DNA of 64,000 nt, from the NCBI RefSeq assembly GCF_040712315.1, contig NC_134013.1, forward strand, positions 83,520,001 through 83,584,000. The letters run 5' to 3'. This DNA is from Castanea sativa (Eukaryota; Streptophyta; Magnoliopsida; Fagales; Fagaceae). Position 1 is the stretch's first letter; the number at the start of each line of letters is the position of its first letter. Positions 1-12,600 of the stretch are shown in pieces. The notes under the pieces were generated by a model. It was not told where the DNA came from. It ran no database searches and saw only the letters and a program-made list of their open reading frames with translations. The position numbers and the translations under genes were made by a program.

Positions 1-3000
1 ATGACCTACCTAAGGATGTGGAAGAGGTATTTTTAAGTGGAGCTACTTCCAAGCTCGGTAGAGCAATTGCCCTCTACCTTTGTCGAAAGAGAGTCAGAGT
101 CCTAGTAAGTACACTCCGCCACTAAACTTTTTTTTTTTAATTTCATCACTTTTACTTCTTATTATCTTAACAAAAATTCCTAATACCAGAAAACAAAATA
201 AAAGCTAAAAAAATTGATAAGAAATAGCTGTGTTAATTGCATTATTAATATACTTGATTAATATGTGTTTGTTGAGACTTGGTCCAATGTTCATAAGGGA
301 AGAGAGATAAGAAAATGAAATATTTTGTTTTTTATGCCCTTGTGATCATAAAAAATAAAAATTCCTTAGTGTTAATACGTGATAGTAAAATAAGGGCAAA
401 ATAGTAGTTTAAATTGATAAACTAAAAAGTGAGGAATCAATCTATTTTTTCCTTTTTTTTATAGCATTTTTCATCCAATTTAGCAAATTATTATTAATTC
501 TCATATTAGTTCTTATAAAAAATAAAAATAAAAAGTATTCTCATATTACTCACTACAAACAACTTGTTACATCCGAAATTCTTGTAAATTTTGTCGTGTC
601 GCTAAAGTCTAGACTTGTTGATTTGGACAGACCAGAGATGGTAGGCCTAGAAATAAATTTCCTCTCTCCGGTTCAATCAATTACTTTTCTCTTCTGCCAA
701 CCAAAGGATTATCACCTTACCTTCTCTCCATTTTCCACCTATATAAACAAATAAAGTGTTAAAGTCACCTACTTTGGGTGGACAAAGTAGATGTGGGAGG
801 AGAAGCCACGCATTCTTCCTCTCATACACAACCGTCAGATCCATACACTCAAAATAATAAAAAAATTTTAAAAAAAATGATGACTATTGTGGAAGACATT
901 GGAACAATGACATAGGCAATGTTTTTAGGAGTTATTATATTGAATTTATAAATATATAACTTATACTTACTTATAAATCCAAAACAATACCAATGCAGAT
1001 TTAAGACTTTGCATTAGGGTGCAGTGGGACAAATTGGTGTTATTATTTCCCTCACAATAATAGATCATTTGAGCCATAGGAGGTTCAAATTTCAAACCCT
1101 AGCTTACTCCTAATTAACGAATAAGTCAGACATGCTACTAATAGACTTAAGGCAATGTGGTAAACTAGTTGGTATTAAGAGCATTCTCATCAAAGGTGGA
1201 ATAAATGCTAAAAGCTATTTTTAGCAACAAAACCACTAAAAAAGGTCTTACATCGATGGTGCTAAATTTTAAATCTTTTAGTACTTTGCTACAGTAAGGT
1301 GTTAGTAATAACATCTTAATGTAGCAAATTGCTACTCATTTTTTATTCCCCTTCTCTCTCTCCCCTCGGATCTCACTACCTACTCTCTCAAAAAGAATAA
1401 AGAATGATAAATAAATAAATAATATTTTAATGAAATGATAAAAAAAAAAAAGTTTTGATGTTAGTTGTATTGCAAAGTGATGCGTTAAATGCTATAAAAT
1501 TGGTTTTTTAGGTACTAAATGCTAAAAATTTTAAAACTCTTGATGAGAATGCTCTAAGGATGACATTGTTTCACTCAATCCACAAACACCATATAACTTT
1601 TTTCAAAGTGTCTATTAAAATAGGCCGATTCATTTTAATATGATTAATAAATTGATCAATTTGATATTGACTTGCTCATCCAGCAATCAACCTAAATTGA
1701 CTAGTTCATTTTTTGTGTTATATATATTATCTACTGTAAATTTAAATTTTAAATATAATTTTGGGACATAAAACAAAGAAATTAAATAATGACAATAAAA
1801 GTTATAATTTATTTTAATGAAAATTTATGTACTTAAAAAATATAATAACATGTTAATCATTTTGGGACTTTTTTTTTTTTGCTAAACATATTGATACTGC
1901 AAGTAAGAGCCTATTTGGTTGATTAGTTTAAGTAATATTATTTTAATATTTTTGATATACATGTAAGTAAAAAAGTATGTTAAAATATATATAAAGTTGT
2001 TTAAAATGTGAAAGTATTAGTTAGAACTGACCATCTAAACATCTCTAAATCTTTTATCTTCTCTTCTCAATGGTCCCTACATGGCATTTCGTAACGTCAA
2101 TTTCAGACTTGATCTTGAGACTTAAATTGGTAATTGTTTAGTTGCTAACTGCCACTGTCTCCTTTCTGAAAATATGACTGGCCCATCTTATCAGCATATG
2201 GATTAGGATCCGGTGCACCAGGTCTAATTCACCTATTTCCTTCACAAATTTTTTTATTTTTTACTTTTTTATATTAACTTTCTACTTTTTTTTAATTTAT
2301 TTTTTAATTATTAATTAAAATTAAAAGTTATTTTTTGCAACTATTAATTTTAACCATTAATAATAACGGCATCAAGTGTTATCCCTAATCTCAATTCCTA
2401 GATTATACATTTGCTCAGTGTGTGGATTGCTGTTTAAACAGTTTATAAATAAACCCTTTTACTTTGTTTGCCAAAGATTGGGCCAATTGGACTCGAGCCA
2501 TCGTACCTAAGTCAAGTTTATATTATTTAATATAATGACAAACTGGTGTATGTGTGGATAGCCTATTTTAGCTGGTTTATTTTTATTAATTTTTTAAAAT
2601 ATATTAAATAAAGATTATATGTAACATTTGATGTGACTGAAAAAATATAAAATTTTAAAATGTTGCACCTAAATTGACAGTGAAAATACATTGAACTTTA
2701 AACTAAAGCATTAGAGGCTATTTAACTTTTTCTTTTTTTTTTAAGAAGGGGCCCTTTGACATTAAAGATATATTGTTGGGCTATCTTTTCGCGACTAAGA
2801 CAAGATGTATGAATGTGCTACATTTTTGTCTATTCCATAAATTTTGATAAGATAAAGAAAAATTGCAGATGCTGACTTTATCAGCGGAAAGATTTGAAAA
2901 AATTCAGAAGGAAGCCCCAGTTGAATTTCAGAGCTACTTGGTCCAAGTGACAAAATACCAAGCAGCACAAAACTGTAAGGTATGCTCATGTGTTTATTTT

Positions 3001-4785
3001 ACATGCACTTAATTACATCACAAGGGTTACTAATTGAAGAGGTCGCACAGGTATGATTTGTGATGTTTTTACATTGTGTTAACTAAAAAATCTTCCTCAT
3101 AATTAATTTGAATTATTTGTTAATTAATTTAAGTTATCCTTGTTGTTCAATAAAATGTAGACATGGATTGTTGGCAAATGGATCACACCAAGAGAACAAA
3201 ATTGGGCACCACCAGGAACACATTTTCATCAATTCGTGGTCCCTCCAATCTTGTCCTTCAGAAGAGATTGCGCTTATGGTGAGCTTGCAGCTATGAAATT
3301 ACCTGATGACGTCGGGGGGCTTGGATGTTGTGAGGTGAGCCTTAATTCTTCTTCATGATCTTTTTTTTTTTTAATAATTCAATAGTTTGGAGAGAGAGGA
3401 AATAAATCCTAAATGTTTTTATTGGAGAAACTAAGAGGTATCAACGAATTGAATTACAAGGCTCTTAGTTTTGTCATGGGTGCGATCTAGTGTGATTGTA
3501 TGGTTAATTCTTCACAAATTAGTATAATTTCTAGAAACCATTTTAGGCTTAGTAATTCCACACCAAACTATATTATTCAAGCAAAAAATATTAAACCTAT
3601 ATTCTGATTATTTTCCTTAAAAAAAATCCCGGATAGAGGCAGATACATACAAATTAGTAATTACAATGCCCACGTTGTAGGGTAGCATTCTGTGCAGAAA
3701 ATAAAATAAAAAGATGAGGGAATAACGTTTGCTTTAACTCTCTTACTTGAAATAAAAATTAACATTTGCACTAGCTCCCTTAAATTTTTGTCTTCAAGAT
3801 TGGGTTTCAAAAGAAGACACACTCTTGGTGCGATAGTCACTCTATAAGTATAAGTGCTTGTGGAGTGTGGAGGGCAAGGGCCGGAGTTCAAGTCTCCAAG
3901 AAGGAGTTTTACATACATATACACTTAAAATAAGCTAGAGTAGAAATTCTATCTAGTAAAAAAAAAAAAAAAGGCAATGCACGTGAAGGATAGTTGAAGG
4001 GGATATAAAAATGAGTCATGCTAACGAATGCCCTTGAAACGATGGTTAATAATCTATTTTAGGAAAATTTTGACATCACTTTTTTGGAAAATGAAAAAAG
4101 TTATCAAAATATTAATTATTTTTTTTTCCGTAAAAATTTTCTTTAAGTGGATTGTTAACTAATACCTTAAAGACATCAGTTAGTATTTTTTTATAAAAAT
4201 ATGGGAAATGTTAATAGATGCCCTTAGGACATTGGTTAACAATCCATTTAAAAAAAAAATTTATAAAAAAATTAATGTTTTAACAATTTTTTTCATTTCT
4301 CATAAAAGTTGTGTCAAAACTTTCTTAAAATAGATTGTTAACCAATGCTCTAAAGGCTCTCGTTAGCATGACTCTAAAAATATAGGACTTCTAGGGAATT
4401 CTCAAACTTTTTTAGCTATCATTTATATATTTATTTATTTATTTATTGGTAATTGAAAATGGGTAGAGGGGAGCTACTAGTGTGACTTCTCTACCTAGAC
4501 GTGACCATAATAGCACCCTATCCACTTTCACACAAGACCCCATATATGTGAGGAACTTAGCTATCATTTATGTTATCCCAATTATTTGGTTGATTTTTTT
4601 CATGATTGCTGAAACAGTACACCATGGGTAGAGGAGTTGTCCATGCATGCCATGCGGGAGGTGTGGTTCATCTACTTGAAGGTTGGACTCACCATGAAGT
4701 TGGAGCAATTGATGTTGACAGAATTGATCTAGTTTGGGAAGCTGCATTAAAACACGGTTTGAAGCCAGTGAATAATCAGGATTAA
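1..4785 (+). CDS. CER3: CER3/WAX2-like wax biosynthesis protein, last four exons (5' part outside window)
   Basis: Four phase-0 exons are visible: 1-104, 2869-2979, 3161-3334 and 4618-4785 (stop TAA). Each junction has GT/AG borders, and the exons join without a frame break. The first encodes a Rossmann-like start ([20 protein letters not shown]); the next carries [11 protein letters not shown]; the third [23 protein letters not shown]; the last [20 protein letters not shown] followed by [17 protein letters not shown]. This is the C-terminal WAX2 domain of the CER1/CER3 family. CER3 acts with CER1 at the ER to turn very-long-chain acyl-CoA into alkanes for the cuticle. The ending ([19 protein letters not shown]) fits CER3 better than CER1, from memory. 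The N-terminal membrane and His-box region is not in the window. Intron 1 here is 2.76 kb and carries a Tourist MITE; intron 3 carries a SINE and two MITE-like copies. No disabling mutation is seen in these exons. Confidence 0.9.
1179..1554. mobile_element. Tourist-like MITE with TAA target duplication
   Basis: Terminal inverted repeats GAGCATTCTCATCA and TGATGAGAATGCTC are perfect over 14 bases. TAA directly precedes the left end (1176-1178) and follows the right end (1555-1557). Length is 376 bp and there is no coding capacity. A 3-bp TAA/TTA duplication with a GAGCAT end is typical of PIF/Harbinger-derived MITEs. It sits in the first visible intron of the wax gene. A diverged sister is at 56107-56475; both contain a TTGCTACAGT core. 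Confidence 0.85.
1555..2868. other. Rest of the long CER3 intron; no gene seen
   Basis: AT-rich intron sequence with several T runs, ending at the acceptor TTGCAG before 2869. I see no conserved reading frame or complete mobile element in it. Confidence 0.5.
3824..3972 (+). mobile_element. tRNA-derived SINE, family A copy 1
   Basis: About 150 bp, starting CTTGGTGCGATAGTCACT (box A-like region). A box B-like GAGTTCAAGTCTCC lies at 3884-3897. The tail has AGAAATTCTATCTAGT and a run of 15 A. Two further copies with the same body are at 43058-43206 (minus) and 57327-57470 (plus). The shared order of box A region, TATAAGTATAAGTG, box B and ATTCTATCT tail defines the family. It lies in the last intron of the wax gene. 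Confidence 0.75.
4010..4380. repeat. Two adjacent copies of a ~190-bp MITE-like repeat
   Basis: Two consecutive units start with GAGTCATGCTAACGAATGCC and GGGAAATGTTAATAGATGCC. Each runs through GG(T)TAACAATC..., a body resembling AAAATTTTGACATCACTTTT, and a mirrored end. The arms are inverted relative to each other (for example GTTAACCAATGCTCTAAAGG near 4339). The family is the one that forms the tandem array at 44453-45066; a single copy is at 5270-5460. Confidence 0.6.
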
Positions 4786-4924
4786 GATCCTCTGCTGCAT
4801 CAACTAAACTTAATTTGATTGCAGTTTGGAAATATTCGAGTGAAAGAAAGAAGCAATTATTTGTAACGTGGCCCTTTACGTGGCCTATTTTTCTTTTTTT
4901 TGCTTTTTCTTTACAAAGACAGAC

Positions 4925-4930
4925 AATAAA
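4925..4930 (+). terminator. Polyadenylation signal AATAAA of the CER3-like gene
   Basis: A canonical AATAAA lies 140 bases after the TAA stop codon of the wax gene, the usual distance for a plant 3' UTR. No other AATAAA lies closer. Confidence 0.5.
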
Positions 4931-5269
4931 TTATGGCTTAGTTATATTTATATATATATGTACGTGAATCCAAAAATGATTATTACAATATCCAAGTAAA
5001 TTGATCCCTCCCATTAATTAATGGAGGAAGTTAAGCAGCAATTCGTATTTGCCCTTTTTTCCTTTTTCCTTTTCTAGTACATTCTATATTTCAATTTACT
5101 TAAAATAATTTAGGAGAAAATTAATGACAATTAACTACTGAACGATTTTTTTATAATGAAAATTAATTACTGAACGATGAACAAGAAAAAAACTCCATGT
5201 TTGGATTTAAATGGATAACCATGAATTCCTCTTTAACTCATTTTACTATAATCCATAAGCATATTTCAA

Positions 5270-5460
5270 TTGTGGTTATGTTACCGGGTTCTCTTATGAC
5301 AATTATTAATAAAATATAATAGGAAAGTTTTAACACCGCTTTTATGGTAAAACATAAAAAACTATTAACAAAATCAATTGCTTTATCATTTTTCTATAAA
5401 ATATTTTTTAAAATGATTCATAAACTAATACATTTAGGTCATTTGTTAACATTTCCTTTC
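5270..5460. repeat. Single copy of the ~190-bp MITE-like repeat
   Basis: It contains TTATGACAATTATTAATAAA, AGGAAAGTTTTAACACCGCT and AAAATATTTTTTAAAATG in the same order as the units at 44453-45040. Its right end, CATTTGTTAACATTTCC, mirrors the left end. Confidence 0.6.
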
Positions 5461-5955
5461 AATTTATATACAGACTGGCATTAATTATTATTGATAAACT
5501 TCATCGCAATTAATGACTGAATGTTAGTATATTTAGTAATGGGATAAACAAAGACAATGTGGCACTCTTTCAAAATTGATAGGGCTTCACCTATTTTGCT
5601 GTTGTTCCACTGTTCCAAATTCCAATTCCAACATTAAGGCTTTTTTAATGTTGGGTTAAGGTTTAACTTAAGTATGAAATCAAAATGACGAAGGTTCAAT
5701 TTTTGTTACGATAAAGACGGAAAGTCTATGTATGAACTCTGCGCAAAACTGTATAAGAAACTTCCTTAGTATAAGTAGTTATATCACGTACGAGTGTATA
5801 GTCAAGTCAAGTAAAATGGCATTTTTTTTCTCAACAAAAAAAAAAAAAAAAAAGTGTAATGGGCTTACATTACATCTATTGGGCTTGTATGCTAATGGCC
5901 TCCCCTCAAGCTCATGCTGGGTGATGCGTGACAAACTTGAGTTTGGAGACAAATT

Positions 5956-6061
5956 GCCCGTTTGGATCCCCGTTTACCTGTTGTGTTTGCGTTTTTTTTT
6001 TTTTTTTTTTAAGACCAGCGCTTGGTGCACTGTTTATGGGACATAAACAGGGCACCAAGCA

Positions 6062-6108
<47 letters not shown>

Positions 6109-6192
6109 GAACAGTATTTTTTTATCTATTAAAAAATTATTTTGTTACAGTATTTTCAGTTTTCAGTAATAAGTTCTACCCATTAAAACTGC
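5956..6192. mobile_element. Palindromic MITE with poly-T, hairpin and poly-A core
   Basis: It starts GCCCGTTTGGATCC. A run of about 20 T ends at 6010. An inverted repeat with arms 6021-6038 and 6042-6059 follows (CTTGGTGCACTGTTTATG against CTTGGTGCCCTGTTTATG, one mismatch, 3-nt loop). Next come 42 A (6065-6106) and a right half with GTGAACAGTA and TTTTCAGTTTTCAGTAATAA. The right terminus is decayed, so I cannot show a target duplication. The CCCGTTTGGAT end is common in hAT-type MITEs of plants. Confidence 0.55.
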
Positions 6193-6240
6193 CTGGTAGA
6201 GGAGGTTAATTTGTACGAAGATGTGAGAAATTAATAACAA

Positions 6241-6375
6241 CATTTTCAAAATACAACCAAACATTTGAAAATATTTTTCAAAACAATTTTTAAAATACAA
6301 CCAAACACTTGAAAATATTTTTCAAAGCAATTTTCAAAATACAATCAAACATTTGAAAATATTTTTCATTTCTAA
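6241..6375. repeat. Tandem repeat, about 45 bp x 3
   Basis: Three successive units of the form AAAATACAACCAAACATTTG + AAAATATTTTTCAAAACAAT, with 1-3 differences each, end about 285 bases upstream of the start codon at 6660. They could lie in that gene's promoter. Confidence 0.7.
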
Positions 6376-6608
6376 AAATATTTTCACCTGAAAAGAAATT
6401 ATTTTAATTGTAGCATAACACAGCTCTAGTGATAAAGCAAAATAACCGGCGGTTACAGCTCACAGGCTTCCCAGTCTGCCACATGTCGCAGTGTCTTTGA
6501 AACCTTACCTCCAAAACGACACGAAACACTCTCATCAACGAACACCTGTTCTTAACGTTCCCAACCGCCCCAATTCTCTCTCTCTCTCTCTCTCTTTTTC
6601 TCACAAAC

Positions 6609-6647
6609 ATGAAAGTGTGTTTCCGAAATTCATTTTCCACTCTGTAA
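6609..6647 (+). other. Possible upstream ORF (12 codons)
   Basis: An ATG at 6609 opens a 12-codon frame (MKVCFRNSFSTL) that stops 12 bases before the main start at 6660. It follows a (CT)n leader at about 6576-6599. If transcription begins in or before the CT tract, this uORF would be in the leader. No expression evidence is available. Confidence 0.35.
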
Positions 6648-6659
6648 CCAAAGCTGAAA

Positions 6660-9600
6660 ATGGAGAAGAAATCATTGCTGGGAGTGCACAAGAGAAAGCC
6701 CATTAAGCGTGTCCAGAAAAACTTGCTCAAGAAAGTGGCAGACTATCTCATTTCCGATTCTTACCTCTTTGCTCCTCTCATCTCTCCCCAACCCAACACT
6801 TTTCCTCCTTCAAGTAATTACTCTAGCTTTCTTTTCTTTTTCTTTTTTCTTTTTTTTTTTAATTAAAATTTGGATTTTAGTCCATGTTTTTGCTGGTGGG
6901 TTTTCAATATTTGCTTTAATGGAGTGAAATTTTTGTTCTTAGGAGTGGAATTTAGAGAACCCATCAAGAAAATCAACAACAAGAATGTGTTCAAGAAGAT
7001 TGGGGAGTTTCTGATTTCTGATTATTACATGTATGCGTCCTTGGTTGCTCCTCAATCAATTGTTACTCCTACAGGTACTTTTCCTTCCTTTTTTTCTTTT
7101 TTTTTAAATTTAAAATTGTATGTAAGTTGAAAATATTAATTATTGGGATTTGAATATGTCCTTGAAGAATTATATGCTTTTGTTTGACATTTTTTTGTTA
7201 AGAAGAATTTGTTTTGGCTGTTTTTTAATGAATGTAATGCTGGTTTCTGCACATTTGTGCAGCCATTAGTAGATTTGAACATTCTGTGACTCAACTAATG
7301 GTTTAGTATTGGAATATAATCTCTACAGAGCAAAGCATTCTAGGCATGAGTGAGTAATGGGCTTAAGGAAGCTGTACGATTGGGTTGGAGTTTGGAAAGC
7401 TTGGAATGCTTCTATTGTATTTGTGGATTTTCTAGTGCAACTGACCATAAAGAAGTATCTCTTAGAGCTAGGGGAAGGGTGTCAGCTAGGATTGGCCTTT
7501 GTACATGCAACTAGTTTGTTGGATAGAAATACAATCTTGTTTTTTAGGTGAATCATTTTGAAACAAATGTGTACATTATGGCTGCCAATAGTAGCCTTGT
7601 AGCGTAATGACATTGCCTGGTCTCTTGTGTAATGAGAACCAGGGTTTGAATCCCTTCTCTCCCATTTTTTTGTGACAATTGAATATTTGAATTAACAAAC
7701 ACATTATGGCCATTTTATACTGATACAAGATGTCATTTATGATTTTTTTGATGAGCAAGCAAGAATTTTATTAATCTATAACACCACTTTACAAGTAAGT
7801 AAAACATATGAACAAGACTTTCTTGACCAATAGACTACAAGAGTGCCTTATTACAAAGTACACCTCTAGAGGGTTATTTACACTTCAAACACAACATTCT
7901 ATTACCCAAGACCAATATTCCTAACAAGAGATTTTCTTAGATTCCTTGTTAAGAATTGAAATTAGAATTACTTCTAAAAAAATATTGAAATTGGAATTCC
8001 AAAAAGAAAAACATAGAGCTCCATTCAAGACTGAGTTTTCAAAACTTCTTTTTATTTTTGGATAAATGAGAATTTATTTTTTTTTTTATAAGTAATCAGA
8101 AAACTTTTATAAATGAAAGAAAGAAAGAAAGTCATACAAGAAGTTCATGATGATGAACAACAAGAGAAAAGCTACTAGAGGGATAAGCTAAGAGAGGACA
8201 TAAACACAGAAAGAGAAGAACAATTAGTAAACCCCCAACAACGAGACCACTCTAAGAGACTACGCTGGCATAAAAGATTTAGCTCAATCAAGGTCTTCTC
8301 TTTATCCTCAAAGGAACGACGATTCCGCTCCAACCACATAATCCACATTAAGCACCCTGGAACCAAGTTCCATATGTCCGACTTATCCTTTCCATGCCAC
8401 TGATACCAACAACAGATCAAATCCGCCACCGATCCTGGCATAACCCAAGGAATCCCAAAGGCCTGAAGCATACAATACCATAGAGCGTTTGTAACAGGAC
8501 AATGCAGGAGAAGGTGGTTAACCGACTCCCCATCCATGCAACACAAACAACACCTATTAACCAAAGTCCGACCCTTAAGCATGAGGTTATCCAAGGTGAG
8601 AATCCGGCCATGAGCAGCAGACCATAGAAAGAACGCCACCCGCTTAGGGATCTTAGGTTTCCAAACCCCTTTCCAAGGAAGCCAAGAATTCGAAATACCC
8701 CTGATCGCGAGGTAATAATACAATACAACTCAAACTTGCAGCCTTGCAGCTGCAACTACCAACATACCAAGTCCCAACAAGAGACTAAACAACAAGTACT
8801 TTTATTTACTGACCAAAAGTAATACCAAACTTCAAGCTGTATACTGACACCAACCAACAAACAGATAGATTACAAAATACCCCATGATAGTTACTGACTA
8901 GTGACTATCAAAAGCCAGGGAGATCAATGTGGTTTTTTTTTTTTTTTTTTTTTTGTAGAAATGGAGTTGAGAGCCAGAATCACCTGTTTTTTGAATGTTG
9001 TTTCACAATGAGGCTTTGGAAAGAAATCATGAAGCTGTCTAGTTCACTAGTTCTCAACCCTAGTGTTAGGTTGCAGACATTGTAGAATGGGGTATCAACA
9101 AATTGGCTTGGATTGCTGCTATATACCACATATAGTCCAAAGGAATGTGTGAGTCTATGGAGGCTAGGTGGAGTTTGAGGCTCCCTTTCGTAGTAATCCT
9201 AGCTTTTACTTCCCAGCTTTTACTTCCCATTCAACAGCTTTCTAAATACTTTCTTCTGTTTTCCCTTGACCTCCATGAATTTTCACGTTTCTTTGAGTCC
9301 AGATTTGATACACAACTGCCCCCCTTCCCCCAAGTTATCTTGCCAATTACAGGGCTCTTAACTTTCCAGATCTTCAGCCCCCACTCAACCACTTTATCCC
9401 ATTCCATATAAGGCCCGCAAAGCAAACAGTACCTCATTGCCTCTTTCTGCATTATCCTATTTAATGATCACTCTAAAGAGAGATGATTTACACTTCTAAG
9501 TAACTTCTACAGAACACACAAGCTGTTTCACCATTGTGTCCCCATTGGATTGATATATATCTCTTGTAGACAGTCGGTTATTAAATACTAGCCAAAGCAT

Positions 9601-12600
9601 GACAGTTTGTCCCAGGATTGCCATGGAGAACCAAACTAATTTCCATAAGGCTTGTCTCTGATAGCATTCCAGGTCTCTGCAGGTGCGTATTTTCCAAATA
9701 CTCTAGAAAATGGTTTTAAGTAACAACTTTGTTTGACAGAGCACTCACTTTTGAATGTAGCCACATAAGTGACCATTCGCCTTTTAAATCTAAATGGTGC
9801 CCCCTTATGCTTGGGTCAGCTTTAATATTTCTTTTATTGGTAGTTAAACACAGACGCACCTGGGGTTCTTGTGCTCATGATCTCATCCTCCACCTTCCTT
9901 TTACAAGGGGAGGTGCCATTTGAGCTAGAGCTCTTGGCAAAGTTAGTAGTTGGAATTTCTTATGTTTATTAGATTTTTTGTTCTATATTTAGGCATTTGC
10001 TGTCCTTATCGTACTTCCATTTGAACCATACATCTTCAGCTTTCTTGCGCAATTCAACAGTTTTGGCTACACATGACCAGATCATCCCAATTGACTTGTT
10101 TTCTTCTTGTATTTAATGCTGGTTACCTCTACAACTCTTCTTTCTTTGCATTCAGAGATGCACTTCACTGGCTTTTGGTACAAACCTGATGTAATGGTTA
10201 CTAAAATACTCACCAGAGCTTTAGAGAACCAGAGAGTGTTATCCAAATATTTGGGGTTATGTTCGCTAATGTCTTGAGGCTATGTTTTGAATGCAGTGTT
10301 ACTTTTGGATCCAAGACTCCAGTTCTAGTTGTTTTGAAAATTGGAGATGCTTGGACTGATTTTGTTGCTAATCTTGAGAAGGATTAATCCATACTGAATG
10401 TTATGCTCAATATATGTTAGTAAAAGCTATGATTGATGAATATATTGAAAGATTTGACTTTGATTCTTTTAGGAATTGGACTTTTATGTAGTGGGATTGA
10501 TGTAATTTGAACCAAGATATTGAAGAAGTAAATGTAAAATAATAAGAACGAATAAAATATGGAAAATTTTCTGCTAAATGAAATAAAAAAAGGTTCAATG
10601 AATTTGTTCTTTGTTGAGGTCTCACATTACATCAATTGTTCCTATGTTTAGGATGAAATATTCAGTATTTCAGGTTTTTCTTTCAGCTTTTATTATTTGC
10701 AAGCGTATAGTATAAGTTTTAGGCTCTGTTATTTCCCTGAATATCTAGAAATAGGATTTTGGAATTATATTCACAAAATAGATTGTCCTCCTTCCCCAAC
10801 ACACAAAAATTTAAAGGCAGAGGGTGGAGGAAAGGAAAGCTTGGCACTCAAGAATGAAAGGAAACAAGATTTTATCTGGGAAAATACTAAATTTGGTCAG
10901 ATTTTAGGTGCTTCTATAAAAACTATACTGTATGAAAACTAATTGCAACCCGAGCTTTAGCATATTAGGCAAAGAGAAGATTTTTAAACACAGAAGTTAG
11001 GGATTTAGGGATAATCTAGAATGAGAAGTCCTTTGTTAATAAGAATTTTTCTCCCTTAGTATGCATACCATGTGATAGATGTTGACATAATGTGAAAACA
11101 GTGCACCCAGATTTGATGAATTATATGAAATATATTAATGTGAGTTGGATAACTGCTATAACTATCCACCTTGTCCACCTAGGGTTGGCCCAAATAATGC
11201 ACAGCTTTTGTCCATGCAAGTTTACTTATATTTGGCACCATGATCTGAACATGGTTTTCATTCTCTCATGTTATTGAATTTCATATTATCTTCAAACATG
11301 CATATGAATGCTTTATATAAAGTGGCTTCACAATGAGACTCTGTGGATGATAGTTGTTTCATTCTGAGGTTGAAACTTGCCTCTACTTAAAATCTTATTT
11401 CTCCCTCATTTTTCTCTTCTTAGTAACCTGTTTTCTAGAATGATAGAAACGATTTTAGGATTGAAAGGGGGTATGGTATCCATTGGAGAAGGAAAAAGAA
11501 TATGAAGACAATATAAAAATTCATAAGATGTAACATTACTTATAAGTTACAAAGTAACAAATGGCGAATCCAGGCTGCAAGAGGAATCATCTCTCTGAGC
11601 TAGTAACTCTACTCTGCATTTTTTGTTAGTACTAAAGAGTTTGCAGAATTCATGTCTCCCTGACATGTAGAGTGCTGTACATGGTTTGCTTTCCTGGCTC
11701 AAAAGACATATAAAGTCCCATTCCAGAACTAACTTAAACAAATTTATGGATATGGTTTTCTTGATACCATTAACACAATTTCTGTGAGCTTTTGTTTAAT
11801 TAAGAGAGAGAAAATAAATAATAAAAATGAATTTTTAAAGAAAATGTGGGGCTAAGAGAGTCTGATGATTTCCATAGTTATCCAAGTTTACAAGAACATG
11901 TGTGTGAGGTGATGTTTAGATTTTCATTTAAGCGGATATTATGGTTTGATCTTCTTCTTGTCCTTACACTTTTGTTTTTTTCTTTACTTTCCACTTACCT
12001 TATTTCCTCCACTGCCAGGAATCTTATTGACTAAGGGAAGCTTAAGTTAATCATAGAAATGGTTGTAGTGAATTTTTTTTTGGGGTGTTACTTTTGTTTT
12101 AGAAAAATTTCATCTTTTTAAATATATGGTTTATTAAATTCCAGAACCTTCGTGGCACATCAAGAGGGTTGCTACAGCAGTTTCAACGAGGAAAGTCACC
12201 ATGATAGACAAGGAACCAACAGATCGGTCCTCAAATAAAGTAGCAAAGGATCAAAGTTCCAAGAACTTGCTTCATGAGACAAGCATTTCCGAAAAAACTC
12301 TTGGGCACAGAGAAATGGTGAAGCACATGGTTTACCAAAACTGTCGCTCTACATCCATTTCAGGTCCCATTCTTGTCACATGAAAAGCTCTGTTGTCTGA
12401 GTCCCTTGGTTAATTTTTTGGTTTCTTCTTTTTCCTACATTAGATTACTGCCAGATATTTATCTTTTTCTTTAGTCAGTGCTGTATTTGTTTCTTTGTGG
12501 CATATCTCATTGGCAAAGAGCATAAAAGGACTTTGGCCCAAACAGTTAATGTTGATGCATGTTTACCTCCTGATCATCAAGACGAATATCAGAATTACTT

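Larger units (their letters stand above)
4786..5955. other. Downstream intergenic stretch; no gene seen
   Basis: This is the 3' UTR of the wax gene followed by AT-rich DNA. The only structured piece is the MITE-like repeat at 5270-5460. Short open frames here are not conserved-looking and include homopolymers. Confidence 0.5.

Noticed and set aside
7598..7690. Complete tRNA gene
   Set aside because: Box A and box B resemble a tRNA, but acceptor and anticodon stems do not pair; better explained as a SINE head.
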